Shown here: positions 6,754-12,782 of the stretch, one piece after another
Layout of the letters: the number at the start of each line of letters is the position of its first letter
Position numbering within the stretch: position 1 is the first letter of the stretch
Source of the DNA: Chlamydiota bacterium
Lineage (GTDB): Bacteria; Auribacterota; UBA3054; B51-G9
Assembly (NCBI GenBank): GCA_003648225.1
Contig: QMOL01000047.1
Span: 1 to 12,782, forward strand
Length of the DNA stretch: 12,782 nt
Direction of reading: 5' to 3'
Translations under genes and position numbers: made by a program
Notes under the pieces: generated by a model
What the model saw: only the letters and a program-made list of their open reading frames with translations
What the model was told of the DNA's origin: nothing
Databases searched by the model: none

Positions 6754-8605
6754 CTGGTCTAATATTATCGAAGAACAATTGCTTCCGTTAGTTGAACGTC
6801 CTTCGAGATATATAAATCATGAAATTAACAGCTCCCATAAAAAATGGGAGGATAATACCTTGCACATCGCGTTGGTATTCCCGGATGCTTACGAAATTGG
6901 TATTAGTCATCTTGGCCTTAAAATCCTGTATTCCATTCTTAATAAAATTCCAGGCGTGATGGCTGAAAGATGTTATTCACCATGGATTGACGCGGAAAAA
7001 ATTCTTCGGGAAAAAAATATCCCTCTATGCTCAATAGAATCTTCACGTCCCCTTAACGAATTCGATATAATCGGCTTTTCAATTCAGTACGAACTTTCAT
7101 ATACTAATATTTTGGCAATACTTGATCTCGCCGGTATTCCACTTCGATCGGAAAATCGTTGGGGGAAAAAGATGCCCCTAATTATTGCCGGCGGTAATGT
7201 TTATTCTCCAGGTCCTTTGGAACCGTTTATAGACGCTTTTGCTCTTGGTGATGGCGAAGAGACAATTAAGAGAATTGCTGATTGGGCTCTGAATAAAATT
7301 AACAATAATTCTTTTACACCTAATAAAAAGCTTCTCGATGATCTTATAAAAAAAATACCGGGAATCTACGCGCCCGCTTTGTACGAAACTATCATATCTA
7401 ATGATCCGGCACAGAGAATATGTGTCACAAAACCTTCTTCTGACAATATTCCTTTTCCGGTAACTAAACAATTCGCAAAAAACATTTCCGAAATTCCCGT
7501 CGCAGATGAAACAATTGTTCCTTATTGCGAAGCTATTCACGATAGAGCACAAATCGAAATTATGCGCGGATGTGTCCGTGGATGCAGGTTTTGTCAGGCT
7601 GGGATGGTTACACGACCGCTTCGTGAAAAATCCGCCGATAAAGTTGTTGAAGAAGCAGTATCTATTATCAAAAATACAGGTTACGATGAAATTAGTTTAA
7701 CATCACTTTCATCAGGCGATTATTCACATATAGCGGAAGTTCTTAAAAAGTTACGTAATCAAAAACTCTTTCCTAATGCTCCGGTTGCTGTCGCTTTACC
7801 CTCGCTTCGAATTGATTCTTACGCGGAGATTCTTGCCGATACTTCGGAGAAAGTTAGAAAAAACAGCTTCACTTTCGCTCCGGAAGCAGGGAGTGAAAGA
7901 CTGCGCCAGGTAATTAATAAACAGCTATCCAATAAAGAAATAATTGATACTATTCAATCAATTATAGATATCGGATGGCTGCGTGTTAAAGCTTATTTTA
8001 TGATTGGCCTTCCTACGGAAACGTTTGATGATATAAAGAAAATGGTGCAGCTTATCCAGCAACTTCTTTCGCTTAAAAAAAACGGAAAGAAATCAGCTTT
8101 GCAAATCAATATTTCAATCGCGGCTTTTATTCCCAAATCTTTTACTCCTTTTCAATGGGCGGAATTCTCTTCAATAAATGACTTGATTGAAAAAAGAAAT
8201 TTTATATTTAAATATCTTCCGAGAAAACGTGTGAAAATTTCATTCCATAAATTCCAACTCAGCAAACTTGAAGCCGTCTTCGCGAGAGGTGATAGAAAAC
8301 TCGCCGATGTGGCTGAACTGGCTTTTAAAGCAGGATGCCGATTCGACCAGTGGACTGAGCATCTTGATGTTGATAAATGGAATCAGGCTTTTGCTGATGC
8401 TGATATCAATCCCGATGATTATCTTAAACAAATACCACTGAACTCTTCGCTTCCATGGGATGTTCTGGATTATGGTGTTTCAAAAGAATTTCATATTAAG
8501 GAATGGAATAAAGCTTTTAAAACTGAACAAACCCCATCATGCTTTGATGGGAAATGCGTTCAATGCGGCATCCAAAAATGGAATGCCTGTCCTATAAAAT
8601 TATAA
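6719..8605 (+). CDS. B12-binding-domain radical SAM protein (TIGR03960-like)
   Basis: The protein resembles the uncharacterised radical SAM family described by TIGR03960: an N-terminal cobalamin-binding-like domain (about 45-185, with GISHLGLKIL, IIGFSIQYE and IIAGG) and then a radical SAM barrel. The 4Fe-4S motif is CX3CX2C at C285, C289 and C292 (RGCVRGCRFCQAG). FAPEAGSERLR and MIGLPTET are also typical of B12-radical SAM enzymes. A second cysteine group at the C-terminus (C608, C613, C616, C624) may bind metal or a second cluster. Numbering uses the ATG at 6719; ATG 6728 is equally possible, and a TTG at 6668 would add 17 Lys-rich residues unlike the family. The start lies 34 bases inside the PIN-TRAM gene, just after a run of eight A residues (6707-6714). 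No reaction can be assigned. Confidence 0.88.
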   Translation: MNIMEREKNEVDWSNIIEEQLLPLVERPSRYINHEINSSHKKWEDNTLHIALVFPDAYEIGISHLGLKILYSILNKIPGVMAERCYSPWIDAEKILREKNIPLCSIESSRPLNEFDIIGFSIQYELSYTNILAILDLAGIPLRSENRWGKKMPLIIAGGNVYSPGPLEPFIDAFALGDGEETIKRIADWALNKINNNSFTPNKKLLDDLIKKIPGIYAPALYETIISNDPAQRICVTKPSSDNIPFPVTKQFAKNISEIPVADETIVPYCEAIHDRAQIEIMRGCVRGCRFCQAGMVTRPLREKSADKVVEEAVSIIKNTGYDEISLTSLSSGDYSHIAEVLKKLRNQKLFPNAPVAVALPSLRIDSYAEILADTSEKVRKNSFTFAPEAGSERLRQVINKQLSNKEIIDTIQSIIDIGWLRVKAYFMIGLPTETFDDIKKMVQLIQQLLSLKKNGKKSALQINISIAAFIPKSFTPFQWAEFSSINDLIEKRNFIFKYLPRKRVKISFHKFQLSKLEAVFARGDRKLADVAELAFKAGCRFDQWTEHLDVDKWNQAFADADINPDDYLKQIPLNSSLPWDVLDYGVSKEFHIKEWNKAFKTEQTPSCFDGKCVQCGIQKWNACPIKL

Positions 8606-8702
8606 ATTTGATATAATAAATAATACTCTTTTTAGCAGAGTGAATGGCAGCTGTTGCACAGCATAAAATTATTAACTTGATAATTAGCAAATAACTTTTT
8701 AT

Positions 8703-9698
8703 ATGAATAAAAATAAATCAAAACAAAAAGAAAATAAACAACCAAAATGGCTTGCCGTTATTAAAGAAACCGTCGGGCTTGTCTTATTGCTAGCTTTCTT
8801 CTTCTTCCTTAAATCCAATACAATTGAATTGTTCAAAATCCCTACCGGCTCTATGGAACCTACTTTATACGGTGCAAACGAAATGGGGCACGGCTTTGGC
8901 GATCACCTGCTCGTGCTGCGCTCCGCTTACGGATTTAGCAGTAAAATAAAAATTCCGTTCTTAAACTGGCACGTCCCGCTTCCTGATTATAGGATTATGA
9001 TTCCGGGAATGCGTCTGCCAAAAGTAGGTGATGTCGTTGTTTTTGAAAATCCAACAGATTCGAAAATCGATTATATTAAACGCTGCGCGGGTATACCTGG
9101 AAACCATGTTAAAATAAAAAAAGGTCATCTCTTTATTAATGATAAAATAGTTACTAATTCACCGGCAACAGCAAATTACGTTTATTATACCAATGCAGGC
9201 ATACTTTGTGATAGATTTGTTTCTGTCAGAGCTGCAGTAGATTCTATTATTGATAAACAACTCGTTGAAGCGGCGAAAACTAACGCCCATGTTAGAAACG
9301 AACTCTTTGCAATTAATCCTGATTATGCACGTTTCTTTGCTTCGGCAATAAATCATGGTGGTGGACTGTTAAGTATGCAGTTTAAAATGTATATTCCACA
9401 AATTATGTCGATTGCCGAACGTTATCATGTAGATAAAATTAAAGACTCAATTCTGATTAATGGGAAACCATACCGTGTTGTTGAAAAACAAGTGCAAAAT
9501 AAATCCGCGGGATTTAATCCGGTTACTGATACAATTGTTTCTGAAATCGTTGTTCCGCAAGAATCTTACTTTATGCTTGGTGATAACAGCGCCGCTTCTG
9601 CAGATAGCAGATATTGGGGATTTGTTCCAATCAAATTAATTAAAGGGCGCGCGTGGTGCATTTATCTTCCCGTTAAACGTATTAGAATGATTAAATAA
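8703..9698 (+). CDS. lepB: Signal peptidase I
   Basis: LepB is the inner-membrane protease that cuts signal peptides from exported proteins with a Ser/Lys dyad. The 331-residue protein has a basic N-terminus and one clear membrane helix (about 22-38). The nucleophile is S50 in PTGSMEPTL. The general base is K126 in DYIKRCAGIPGN. Box E GDNS...DSR spans 293-303. The distances are long: 76 residues from Ser to Lys (55 in E. coli LepB) and 167 from Lys to box E (about 128 in E. coli). The second gap is filled by a mostly helical insert (about 150-270). No Shine-Dalgarno site precedes the ATG. The stop is 17 bases before the SpoIID-domain lipoprotein start, so the two envelope genes are probably co-transcribed. 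Confidence 0.93.
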   Translation: MNKNKSKQKENKQPKWLAVIKETVGLVLLLAFFFFLKSNTIELFKIPTGSMEPTLYGANEMGHGFGDHLLVLRSAYGFSSKIKIPFLNWHVPLPDYRIMIPGMRLPKVGDVVVFENPTDSKIDYIKRCAGIPGNHVKIKKGHLFINDKIVTNSPATANYVYYTNAGILCDRFVSVRAAVDSIIDKQLVEAAKTNAHVRNELFAINPDYARFFASAINHGGGLLSMQFKMYIPQIMSIAERYHVDKIKDSILINGKPYRVVEKQVQNKSAGFNPVTDTIVSEIVVPQESYFMLGDNSAASADSRYWGFVPIKLIKGRAWCIYLPVKRIRMIK

Positions 9699-9705
9699 TA
9701 TTTAC

Positions 9706-9710
9706 GGAGA
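9706..9710 (+). promoter_or_regulatory. Shine-Dalgarno site placing an ATT start for the SpoIID-domain gene
   Basis: GGAGA sits five bases before ATT at 9716. No ATG, GTG or TTG in this frame lies near it; the first conventional in-frame start is GTG at 9791, about 80 bases downstream and without its own ribosome site. This spacing decides the start chosen for the next gene. Confidence 0.55.
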
Positions 9711-9715
9711 AAATT

Positions 9716-10906
9716 ATTAAAACTTATTGTAAATTTCTCTCTCTTACGGCAATTATCCTTATCTTCTCAGGATGTACAACCTTCCGGTCCGTGTTGCCGC
9801 GACCGATTAACGATGTTCTTAGACCCGCGGGCTCTGCGAGGTTAATCAGAGTGGCAATCGTGGTGTCAAAGCCATCTGCTGTTATTAGTGTTATCGGTCC
9901 GGGCACTTTTTATGATAAAATACATCATAGACGTATTAAGCGTTTTGGTTCTATAAGCAAAGCCCTTTTTAATGTCAGTGATGGAAATATTTTTGTCAAT
10001 GGTCGTAATACGAAAAGTTCCCATATTATTATTTTATCAGATATGCCGCAAAGCATCAGACTTCGAGATAAATTCGGAGAAAATATTGTTTATAGGGGCA
10101 GAATGGACATAATTGCAGTTGGTAATAATTCTCTGACTATTGTTAATACTCTCCCGCTCGATGAATATATTATGGGCGTCGTTCCAAGAGAAACTTTCCC
10201 CGCTTGGCCAGCCGCGGCTTTAAGAGCTCAAGCTGTTGCTGCAAGAAGTTTCGCGCTCACTCATATTCTAAACGGCAAAGGGAAAGAATTTGACATTGTT
10301 TCGCCTAACCATCAACTTTATGGTGGTGCGTCAGCGGAAACACTTTCTACAACGAAAGCGGTTCTGGATACTCAGGGCGAAGTCTTAACGTATAATGGAA
10401 AAGTATTATGTGCTTTCTTTTATACTTGTTGCGGCGGTAAAACAGAAGAAGCTAAAAATATCTTTCCATCTGCTAATAAATACCCGCATGCAGTTGATTC
10501 ACCTTACTGTAAAGGAACTAAACATTATTCCTGGAGCTTTTCAATCGCCCTTGAAAATTGTTCTCAAAAACTTAAAAGAGCAGGTAAATATTTGACGGGT
10601 AGAATTACTACCGTTAAACCTGTTAAATATTTTGAAAGCGGGAGAGTTGCACAGATTAAATTCTCATCAAAATTTAATTCCGTTGTTATTACAGGCGAAG
10701 AATGTAGAAAAATTCTCGGATATAATAATATCAGATCTACTCTCTTCAAAGTTAGAATTAAAAACGGTAGATTGCAGTTCGTTGGCAGAGGATGGGGACA
10801 CGCTGTCGGTATGTGCCAGTGGGGCTCAAAAGTTATGGCGGAAAAAGGCTTCGATTATGAACAAATACTTAGTCATTTCTATCCAGGCACGAAAATCGAA
10901 AGATAA
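9716..10906 (+). CDS. SpoIID/LytB-domain lipoprotein, probable peptidoglycan-acting enzyme, ATT start
   Basis: The SpoIID/LytB family includes peptidoglycan lytic transglycosylases and amidase enhancers; in non-sporulating bacteria members are thought to act on wall glycan. Read from ATT 9716 the protein has 396 residues and opens with a lipoprotein signal peptide: Lys2 and Lys6, hydrophobic core 7-17, and lipobox FSGC with Cys20. The SpoIID domain follows: LPLDEYIMGVVPRE (146-159, with the catalytic Glu as E159), then AALRAQAVAARSFAL, HQLYGG, and near the C-terminus GWGHAVGMCQWG (359-370). The usual STCGG/STSGG segment reads TCCGG (237-241), with a further Cys at 265 that might share a metal or disulfide. 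Starting at GTG 9791 would remove the whole signal peptide. The domain is certain; the ATT start is a strong inference. It sits between lepB and queA. Confidence 0.85.
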   Translation: MKTYCKFLSLTAIILIFSGCTTFRSVLPRPINDVLRPAGSARLIRVAIVVSKPSAVISVIGPGTFYDKIHHRRIKRFGSISKALFNVSDGNIFVNGRNTKSSHIIILSDMPQSIRLRDKFGENIVYRGRMDIIAVGNNSLTIVNTLPLDEYIMGVVPRETFPAWPAAALRAQAVAARSFALTHILNGKGKEFDIVSPNHQLYGGASAETLSTTKAVLDTQGEVLTYNGKVLCAFFYTCCGGKTEEAKNIFPSANKYPHAVDSPYCKGTKHYSWSFSIALENCSQKLKRAGKYLTGRITTVKPVKYFESGRVAQIKFSSKFNSVVITGEECRKILGYNNIRSTLFKVRIKNGRLQFVGRGWGHAVGMCQWGSKVMAEKGFDYEQILSHFYPGTKIER

Positions 10907-10948
10907 GAGTCGGAATCCTCCGGGTGCTTCGCAAATACCAAACACGTC

Positions 10949-11995
10949 ATGCTGGCTTCAAACCTTGATTTCTATAATTATGAACTTCCTGAAGCGCTCA
11001 TAGCGCAGAAACCTGTAGAAAACAGGGACCAAAGCCGCTTGCTCGTTTATTCCCGCGAAACGGAAACAATTCAACACAAGTTTTTCAGTGATATTCTTTC
11101 ATTTCTACAAAAAACTGATGTTCTCGTTGTTAATAACTGTAAAGTTATTCCCGCAAGACTTTTCGCTAATCGTGCCGATACAGGCACAGAAATAGAAATT
11201 CTACTAACTAAAAAAATTACTCCGACAAAATGGCAGGCAATGGTTAAACCGGGGCGTAGCTGTAAAATCGGTGTTAAACTTCTTATCGGAAAAATTACCG
11301 CTGAAATTATTGAAATTAAAGATAACGGAGAACGAATAATTTCATTCAACTGCCCGGAAAATGATTTTCAAAAATTGCTTGAATCTACCGGTACAATTCC
11401 TCTCCCGCCATATATTAAACGACCGCATACGCCTTCATCAAAAGAAGATAGAGAACGTTATCAGACAGTTTACGCGGCGGAAGGCGAGGCGGTTGCTGCT
11501 CCTACAGCGGGTCTTCATTTTACGGAACAATTAATTGATAAAATCAAAAACAAAGGCTGCGATTTCTTGTCTGTTACTCTTAATGTAGGACCAGGAACTT
11601 TCGCGCCGGTGAAATCTTCCGATATCACAAAACATTCAATGCACAGTGAAGAATTCGTTTTAACATACAAAATCGCCAATAAACTAAACAAAGCAAAACA
11701 ATCAGGCAGAAGAATTGTCGCGGTGGGAACAACATCACTCCGTGTTCTTGAATCCTGCATTAACGAAAAAGGAACATTTGAGCCTGCATCAAAAGCGACG
11801 GATATTTTTATTTATCCGCCGTACAAAATCCGATCAATTGACGCGTTAATCACGAATTTCCATCTTCCGAAATCAACTTTATTAATGCTTATAGCAGCAT
11901 TTGTCGGTGAAAATAAATGGCAGAAAATTTATTCCGAAGCCATTGAACAAAAATATAGATTTTTTTCTTACGGTGATGCAATGCTGCTAAAATAA
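10949..11995 (+). CDS. queA: S-adenosylmethionine:tRNA ribosyltransferase-isomerase
   Basis: QueA moves the ribosyl part of S-adenosylmethionine onto preQ1 already in the tRNA anticodon loop and rearranges it to epoxyqueuosine, the step before queuosine. The 348-residue length is typical. Family motifs are intact: YELPEALIAQKP (11-22), LLVY (31-34), VNNCKVIPARL (61-71), YQTVYA (171-176), AAPTAGLHFT (183-192), LNVGPGTFAPV (211-221), VGTTSLRVLES (259-269) and NFHLPKSTLLML (303-314). The ATG at 10949 has no clear Shine-Dalgarno site but gives the standard N-terminus. It lies 43 bases after the SpoIID-domain gene and may share its transcript. Confidence 0.95.
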   Translation: MLASNLDFYNYELPEALIAQKPVENRDQSRLLVYSRETETIQHKFFSDILSFLQKTDVLVVNNCKVIPARLFANRADTGTEIEILLTKKITPTKWQAMVKPGRSCKIGVKLLIGKITAEIIEIKDNGERIISFNCPENDFQKLLESTGTIPLPPYIKRPHTPSSKEDRERYQTVYAAEGEAVAAPTAGLHFTEQLIDKIKNKGCDFLSVTLNVGPGTFAPVKSSDITKHSMHSEEFVLTYKIANKLNKAKQSGRRIVAVGTTSLRVLESCINEKGTFEPASKATDIFIYPPYKIRSIDALITNFHLPKSTLLMLIAAFVGENKWQKIYSEAIEQKYRFFSYGDAMLLK

Positions 11996-12007
11996 TTGGA
12001 TTATTAG

Positions 12008-12042
12008 TCCCCCTTTTAAGGGGTGCCCTTTAGGGCGGGGGA
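12008..12042. repeat. REP-like GC-rich palindrome after queA
   Basis: In otherwise AT-rich DNA, TCCCCC (12008-12013) pairs with GGGGGA (12037-12042) around an inner hairpin GCCC-TTTA-GGGC (12025-12036). An alternative fold pairs CCCCT with AGGGG (12010-12023). No T-tract follows, so it is a poor intrinsic terminator. Its form fits short palindromic repeats that are often present in many copies per genome; the copy number cannot be seen here. Confidence 0.6.
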
Positions 12043-12063
12043 TGTTATTATGAATTATTGGAT

Positions 12064-12176
12064 TTAATCGTCCTGCCATGCTGGTTAATAAAAAATGGGA
12101 AAATAAAATTATTTTGCAAATAAATAAAATTAATCGTTCTGCCTTAAATTTACCACGCTTTAGCATGGTCGTCCTG
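12064..12176. repeat. Degenerate repeat cluster with TCGTCCTG core and palindromic arm
   Basis: TTAATCGTCCTGCC (12064-12077) recurs at 12130-12143 with one change, and the TCGTCCTG core occurs again at 12169-12176. Just before the third copy, ACCACGC (12152-12158) pairs with GCATGGT (12163-12169) around a TTTA loop, with one C-A mismatch. CCATGC at 12076-12081 is the reverse complement of GCATGG at 12163-12168. The region is noncoding and looks like decayed dispersed repeats. Confidence 0.45.
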
Positions 12177-12189
12177 TTAAAATTACAAA

Positions 12190-12218
12190 TTGACTTGCTC
12201 TTCTTCTTTTGGTAAAAT
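12190..12218 (+). promoter_or_regulatory. Sigma-70-type promoter for the small membrane-protein gene
   Basis: TTGACT (12190-12195) and TAAAAT (12213-12218) are separated by the ideal 17 bases, one mismatch from consensus in each box. Transcription would start near 12225, leaving a leader of about 70 bases. This is the clearest promoter in the window and marks a new transcription unit. Confidence 0.72.
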
Positions 12219-12283
12219 GGTTGCAGGTTATTGCGCTAAAAAGCATTTTCTTAATAATTTCAACTTGTAAAAATACCGAAACC

Positions 12284-12289
12284 GGAGGG
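12284..12289 (+). promoter_or_regulatory. Strong Shine-Dalgarno site
   Basis: GGAGGG ends five bases before ATG 12295. It is the best ribosome site in the window and supports the following short ORF as a real gene. Confidence 0.75.
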
Positions 12290-12294
12290 TTAAA

Positions 12295-12588
12295 ATGAGC
12301 ATTTTAAGATCATGGTGGAAATGGTTCAAAAATTCCTGGAGAATTATCGTCCTGCAATTAATTATTGGAATAACAATTGGATTTCCCGTTAAAATTTTTG
12401 AATTGATTCTTCTAAATATAAAAAAAGAAAATCCATCTTTGGCAATTGTAATGTGTGTTGTTTTACTGTTAATTCTTCTTCCTGTTTATACATTTATTTT
12501 CACAAAACTGATTTCCGTTTTATGGAAACCAAGCGATATATATTCAAAATTGCAGTTGACAGCTAATCAAAACAAAAATGAATTTTGA
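12295..12588 (+). CDS. Small two-helix membrane protein, unknown function
   Basis: I do not recognise this 97-residue protein. It has an aromatic, basic N-terminus (RSWWKWFKNSWR, residues 5-16), a first hydrophobic segment about 17-40, a short polar Lys/Glu loop (43-46), and a second segment about 49-74; the C-terminal 20 residues are polar. By the positive-inside rule both ends would lie in the cytoplasm. A strong promoter and Shine-Dalgarno site support real expression. Its last 11 bases overlap the start of a Kef-like antiporter ORF, so the two are probably translationally coupled and may act together, for example as a small partner of the transporter; this is only a guess from position. 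Confidence 0.7.
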   Translation: MSILRSWWKWFKNSWRIIVLQLIIGITIGFPVKIFELILLNIKKENPSLAIVMCVVLLLILLPVYTFIFTKLISVLWKPSDIYSKLQLTANQNKNEF

Positions 12589-12782
12589 CAGTATCATAGT
12601 TGTCGGTATAATTTTAATTCCCCTTAAAACAGGAACCTTTTATTTATTCTTTAAAAAAGCAGGGGAGTCATCAAAATTGTCTCAAGAACTCGCTGTGCGT
12701 CTGTCGCAGTCAAGTGAATTCTCGCTTTTAGTTGCCGCATCGGCTTTGTCGGCGGGTATTATGTCGCAGAAATGCGCGATGA
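12578..12782 (+). CDS. Kef-like cation:proton antiporter fragment, 3' end outside window
   Basis: From ATG 12578 the frame is open to the window end (68 codons). The translation has a hydrophobic helix with a conserved-looking Lys (residues 6-24, IPLKTG), a basic loop FFKKAGESS, then LAVRLSQSSEFSLLVAAS (38-55). This follows the pattern of E. coli KefC around its GQGSEF segment, deep in the membrane domain of CPA2 family antiporters. Those proteins carry some 270 or more residues before this point, but here an in-frame TGA at 12557-12559 blocks any extension, so the usual N-terminal helices are absent. It may be a truncated gene, a pseudogene remnant or a split subunit. The family call is from motif recognition only. 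Confidence 0.5.
   Translation, partial: MNFDSIIVVGIILIPLKTGTFYLFFKKAGESSKLSQELAVRLSQSSEFSLLVAASALSAGIMSQKCAM

Noticed and set aside
8606..8702. TATAAT at 8612-8617 as a lepB promoter, and hairpin 8625-8641 as a terminator
   Set aside because: No -35 box lies at a proper distance, and the 5-bp stem has no T-tract after it. The AT-rich sequence gives such matches easily.
9724..9906. Minus-strand ORF across the SpoIID gene start
   Set aside because: It is an antisense shadow of a strongly supported gene, with no ribosome site or recognisable motif.
9791..10906. GTG 9791 as start of the SpoIID-domain gene
   Set aside because: It has no ribosome site and would discard a well-formed lipoprotein signal peptide encoded in the same frame upstream.
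9716..10906. Evidence for sporulation from the SpoIID domain
   Set aside because: SpoIID/LytB domains are widespread in non-sporulating diderm bacteria, and no other sporulation gene is present here.
10907..10948. CGGA-ATCC-TCCG hairpin between the SpoIID gene and queA as a terminator
   Set aside because: The stem is only 4 bp and no T-tract follows.

Overview
The window looks like a compact, AT-rich chromosomal segment of a double-membraned (diderm) bacterium. All genes lie on the + strand. Features that point this way are an outer-membrane secretin, a signal-peptidase-I gene, a probable lipoprotein with a SpoIID domain, and housekeeping genes (coaE, rho, queA) packed with little spacing. 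The coaE-rho adjacency, the lysine-rich Rho N-terminus and a large TPR-bearing secretin without an obvious type II operon suggest the PVC group (Lentisphaerota, Kiritimatiellota or Verrucomicrobiota). That placement is an inference from gene content, not proof.

Layout. Positions 1-2423 hold a secretin whose 5' end lies outside the window. A 150-base gap with three hairpins follows, two of them candidate terminators. Positions 2574-8605 form a tight run of five genes: a stand-alone 5'-3' exonuclease, coaE, rho, a membrane-anchored PIN-TRAM protein, and a B12-domain radical SAM protein. They overlap or sit within 24 bases of each other and are probably one operon. After 97 bases come lepB, a SpoIID-domain lipoprotein and queA (8703-11995). 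About 300 bases of noncoding DNA with REP-like palindromes and a repeated octamer follow. A strong sigma-70-type promoter (12190-12218) then drives a small two-helix membrane protein, which overlaps a Kef-like antiporter ORF that runs off the window.

How the genes fit together. The central operon mixes nucleic-acid processing (5' nuclease, Rho, PIN-TRAM) with coenzyme A synthesis. The lepB-spoIID pair belongs to the cell envelope, and queA makes the modified tRNA base queuosine.

Most notable points: (1) the SpoIID gene appears to start at an ATT codon, because only that start gives a Shine-Dalgarno site and a full lipoprotein signal peptide; (2) the last ORF begins in the middle of a Kef antiporter fold, lacking the usual N-terminal helices; (3) Rho carries a histone-like lysine-rich tail; (4) the secretin carries a large Tyr/Gln-rich insert. 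I found no clearly new defence or mobile system. No tRNA, rRNA, CRISPR array or transposase gene was seen.
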